Assembly (NCBI GenBank): GCA_945952175.1
Contig: CAMFHW010000046.1
Span: forward strand, 1-14,051
From: an uncultured Phenylobacterium sp.
GTDB taxonomy: Bacteria; Pseudomonadota; Alphaproteobacteria; Caulobacterales; Caulobacteraceae
DNA: 14,051 nucleotides
Reading direction: 5' to 3'
Positions 11,654-14,051 of this stretch are shown in pieces (the first letter of the stretch is position 1; every line of letters starts with the position of its first letter). A program made the position numbers and the translations under genes. The notes below the pieces were generated by a model. The model saw nothing but the letters and a program-made list of their open reading frames with translations, was not told the origin of the DNA and made no database searches.

Positions 11654-14051
11654 CTAGGCCACGATCTTCGCCGCGCCGATCTGGGTCTGGCGGATGGGGA
11701 GGGAGAAGGCGACCGTGGTGCCCTGTCCGGGCGCGCTCTGCATGTCCAGCGCTCCGCCATGCATCTCGACCAGGGACTTGGTGAGCGCCAGGCCAAGGCC
11801 CGTCCCCTGGGTGGTCTTGGAATGCTGGTTCTCGACCTGCTCGAAGGGACGGGCGAGGCGGGCGAGGTCTTCCTCGGCGATGCCGATGCCGGTGTCGCGC
11901 ACGGCGATGCGCAGGCGCTCGCCCAGCGGATCGCGGCGGGTCTCGGCCAGGACGGTGATGCGTCCGCCGCGCGGCGTGAACTTGATGGCGTTGGACAGCA
12001 GATTCAGCAGCACCTGCTTGATCGCCCGGTAATCGGCCTCGATCTCCGGCAAGTCGGCTGGGAAGTCGATGGTCAGCGCCTGGCCGGCGGTCTCCGCGCG
12101 GTTGCGGACCAGGCGCACGGCGTCCTCGGTGACGTCCTCGATCAGGATCGGCTCGAACTTGAGGTTCATCTTGCCGGCCTCGATCTTCGACATGTCGAGA
12201 ATGTCGTTGATCAGGGCCAGGAGGTGCTGGCCGGAGGACAGGATGTCCTGGGAATAGCCCTTGTAGCGGGCGTCGCCGAGCGGGCCGAACATCTCCTGGA
12301 CCATGATCTCCGAGAAGCCGTTGATGGCGTTCAGCGGGGTGCGCAGCTCGTGGCTCATGTTGGCCAGGAACTCGCTCTTGGCGCGGTTGGCGGACTCCGC
12401 CTTGACCTTCTCGGTCTCGTACTTGCGGGCCAGCTCCGACAGCTGCTCCTGGCTGCGCTCCAGATTGTCCACCGCCCTCTGGAGCTGCTCCTCGTTGAGG
12501 CGTCGCGCCTCTTCCTGGGTCTTGATCGCGGTGATGTCGGCGGCGGTCATGACGAGGCCGCCCTCGGCCGTGCGCCGCTCCGAGATCTGGATCCAGCGCC
12601 CATCGTTCAGCTCGGCCTCGCGCACGCCGCGTTTGCCGTCGGGGGAGGGGCCTTCCTGGCGGATCGCGAGCTGGGCGAAGCGGGTCACCTGCTTATAGCT
12701 GGCGCCCGGCTTCAGGAGGCGGGCCTCCAGCGAGAAGAAGGCGCGGTAGTTCTGGTTGCACAGCAGCAGGCGGCCCTGGCGATCCCAGAGCACGAAGGCC
12801 TCGGAGACGCTCTCGATGGCGTCGCGCAGACGGTTTTCGGCGGCCTGGGCGCGGGCCTGGGCCATGCGCTCCTCGGTGACGTCGAGCGCGACGCCGATGA
12901 TGCGGGTGTGGTGGCCGCCGCCGGAGCCGAAGGCCTGGCCACGGGCGTCGAGCCAGATGGGCCGGCCGCCCTGTGGGTTGGGCACGCGGAACGAGACGTC
13001 GAAGCCGCCATAGGTCGCGGCGGTCTCCAGCGCCTGGCGCAGGCGGTCGCGATGTTCCGGCGCCACGCGGTCCAGCACCTGGCGGCCCTCGACCACGCCG
13101 CCGCCGCCCCAGCCGAAGATCGCGCCGGTGACGTCGGACATGAACATCTTGTCCTCGACCAGGTCCCACTCCCAGATACCGCAGCGGGCGGCCTCGACGG
13201 CGAGGCGGAAGCGCTCCTCGGACTCCAGGAAGGCCTGCTGGGCGGCGTCGGCCTTGCGGCTCTGCAGCAGCAGCATGAGGCCGAGCAGGAAGGCCGCGCC
13301 GAGCGGGATCATCAGCCAGGTGAACTGCGCCGCCACGGCCGCGCCCTCGTTCGGCGACGACGGCGCCGCGGCGATCGCATAGAGCGCGCCGCCGAGGGCG
13401 GGGCGGGCGGCGACGTCCAGGGCCTGGCCCTGGGGCGTGCGTCCGCGGGCGAGCTTGCGGTCGGTCTTGAGGTCTTCGGGGCCCAGGCCCAGGCGGGCGT
13501 TCATGAGGTCGCCCGGCGTGACGCCCGCGCCCGCCACCACCGCGCCGTCGGCGGCGACGACATATTCGTGGCTGTCGGCGCCCAGCCAAGCGGAGATGCG
13601 GGCCGGATCGCCCGCGACGATGACCCAGCGGCGACCCTTGTCGGTGGCCGCCAGGGTGGCCAACGCCAAGCCTGGTCGAGCCTGGCCGGTGACGCCCAGC
13701 CAGATCTCCTGGCCGGAACGGTCGGCCGCCTTGGCGAGGTCCTGCCAGCCGATGGTGTCTCCCTTGCCGGCGATGGCGACCACGCCCTGATCGCTCACCA
13801 CGCCGACGGCGGCGGCGGAGCCGGCGGCGATCGCCAGGCCGCTCTTGGCCGCGTCGATCGGCTGCTGGTCGCCGCGCTGGAGCATCTCGCGGGTGGCCAG
13901 CAGGCCGCCGCGCAGGCTGGCCGCCTCGGTGTCGAGCCGCGCGGCCAGGGTCTCGGCGCGCTGGGGCAGGGCGGTGTTGGCGAGGGTCGCCGTCTGGGGT
14001 TCCTGGCGCAGGCGCACCACGGCGGCGGCGGTGTAGATCGCGAGCAGGAGC
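11654..14051 (-). CDS. pleC: PleC-like sensor histidine kinase/phosphatase, 5' end outside the window
   Basis: At least 798 residues are visible and the frame stays open to the right edge, so the true start lies beyond 14051. Counting from the GTG codon at 14020, a first membrane segment (LLLAIYTAAAVV, partly upstream) precedes a periplasmic domain of about 220 residues. TM2 is at about 233-253, PAS1 at about 265-387, PAS2 at about 397-510, and then a coiled coil (about 515-548). HisKA has phospho-acceptor H557 in MSHELRTPLNAINGF, and the ATPase domain has N677 (NLLSNAIKFTP), D709 (DTGIGIAEED) and GTGLGLAL. The run MFGPLGDARYKGYSQDI after the H box, the membrane layout and the size closely fit PleC. 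In Caulobacter, PleC sets the phosphorylation of DivK and PleD in cell-fate control. The intact His excludes a DivL-type pseudokinase. A related PdhS-family paralogue remains possible. Confidence 0.8.
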   Translation of the reverse strand, partial: LLLAIYTAAAVVRLRQEPQTATLANTALPQRAETLAARLDTEAASLRGGLLATREMLQRGDQQPIDAAKSGLAIAAGSAAAVGVVSDQGVVAIAGKGDTIGWQDLAKAADRSGQEIWLGVTGQARPGLALATLAATDKGRRWVIVAGDPARISAWLGADSHEYVVAADGAVVAGAGVTPGDLMNARLGLGPEDLKTDRKLARGRTPQGQALDVAARPALGGALYAIAAAPSSPNEGAAVAAQFTWLMIPLGAAFLLGLMLLLQSRKADAAQQAFLESEERFRLAVEAARCGIWEWDLVEDKMFMSDVTGAIFGWGGGGVVEGRQVLDRVAPEHRDRLRQALETAATYGGFDVSFRVPNPQGGRPIWLDARGQAFGSGGGHHTRIIGVALDVTEERMAQARAQAAENRLRDAIESVSEAFVLWDRQGRLLLCNQNYRAFFSLEARLLKPGASYKQVTRFAQLAIRQEGPSPDGKRGVREAELNDGRWIQISERRTAEGGLVMTAADITAIKTQEEARRLNEEQLQRAVDNLERSQEQLSELARKYETEKVKAESANRAKSEFLANMSHELRTPLNAINGFSEIMVQEMFGPLGDARYKGYSQDILSSGQHLLALINDILDMSKIEAGKMNLKFEPILIEDVTEDAVRLVRNRAETAGQALTIDFPADLPEIEADYRAIKQVLLNLLSNAIKFTPRGGRITVLAETRRDPLGERLRIAVRDTGIGIAEEDLARLARPFEQVENQHSKTTQGTGLGLALTKSLVEMHGGALDMQSAPGQGTTVAFSLPIRQTQIGAAKIVA

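Noticed and set aside
12693..13589. A 298-codon minus-strand open frame inside the PleC-like gene
   Set aside because: It is an alternative frame of the same strand, almost entirely Arg, Pro and Gly, while the main frame encodes intact PAS domains.

Overview
The window is a compact, GC-rich stretch of a bacterial chromosome with almost no non-coding DNA. It looks like a member of the Caulobacterales (Caulobacter/Phenylobacterium type). The reasons are the alphaproteobacterial gene order ccmE-ccmF-ccmH, degP, response regulator, histidine kinase, glnE, and a reverse-strand kinase whose dimerisation and ATPase domains closely resemble the cell-cycle kinase PleC. Species cannot be named from the sequence alone. 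No RNA genes, insertion sequences, CRISPR arrays or phage genes were seen, and no clear sign of recent gene transfer.

Left part (1-2807): the end of a cytochrome c maturation operon. It holds the 3' part of ccmE (heme chaperone), complete ccmF (heme lyase subunit) and ccmH (apocytochrome thiol reductant). The genes overlap at their stop/start codons and are probably translationally coupled. No ccmG thioredoxin gene lies between ccmF and ccmH.

Middle part (2808-9543): a 146-base gap carries a weak promoter candidate and a near-perfect inverted repeat. It precedes a periplasmic DegP/HtrA protease with two PDZ domains, an OmpR-type response regulator, its membrane histidine kinase and glnE, the bifunctional adenylyltransferase of glutamine synthetase. 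The kinase and glnE overlap by four bases. This order matches what I recall of the rhizobial cycHJKL-degP-feuPQ-glnE region, so the two-component pair is likely FeuP/FeuQ-like.

Right part (9621-11596): a tight four-gene cluster. It encodes an exported protein with four EF-hand loops, an ECF sigma factor, a one-transmembrane protein that is the best anti-sigma candidate, and a membrane-anchored CnrX/CpxP-like periplasmic sensor. The last three overlap by four bases each. This reads as a cell-surface signalling module, perhaps for metal ions or envelope state, and is the most interesting unit here.

Far right (11597-14051): a 57-base gap with a nested stem-loop separates this cluster from a convergent PleC-like hybrid-PAS sensor histidine kinase, whose 5' end runs off the window.
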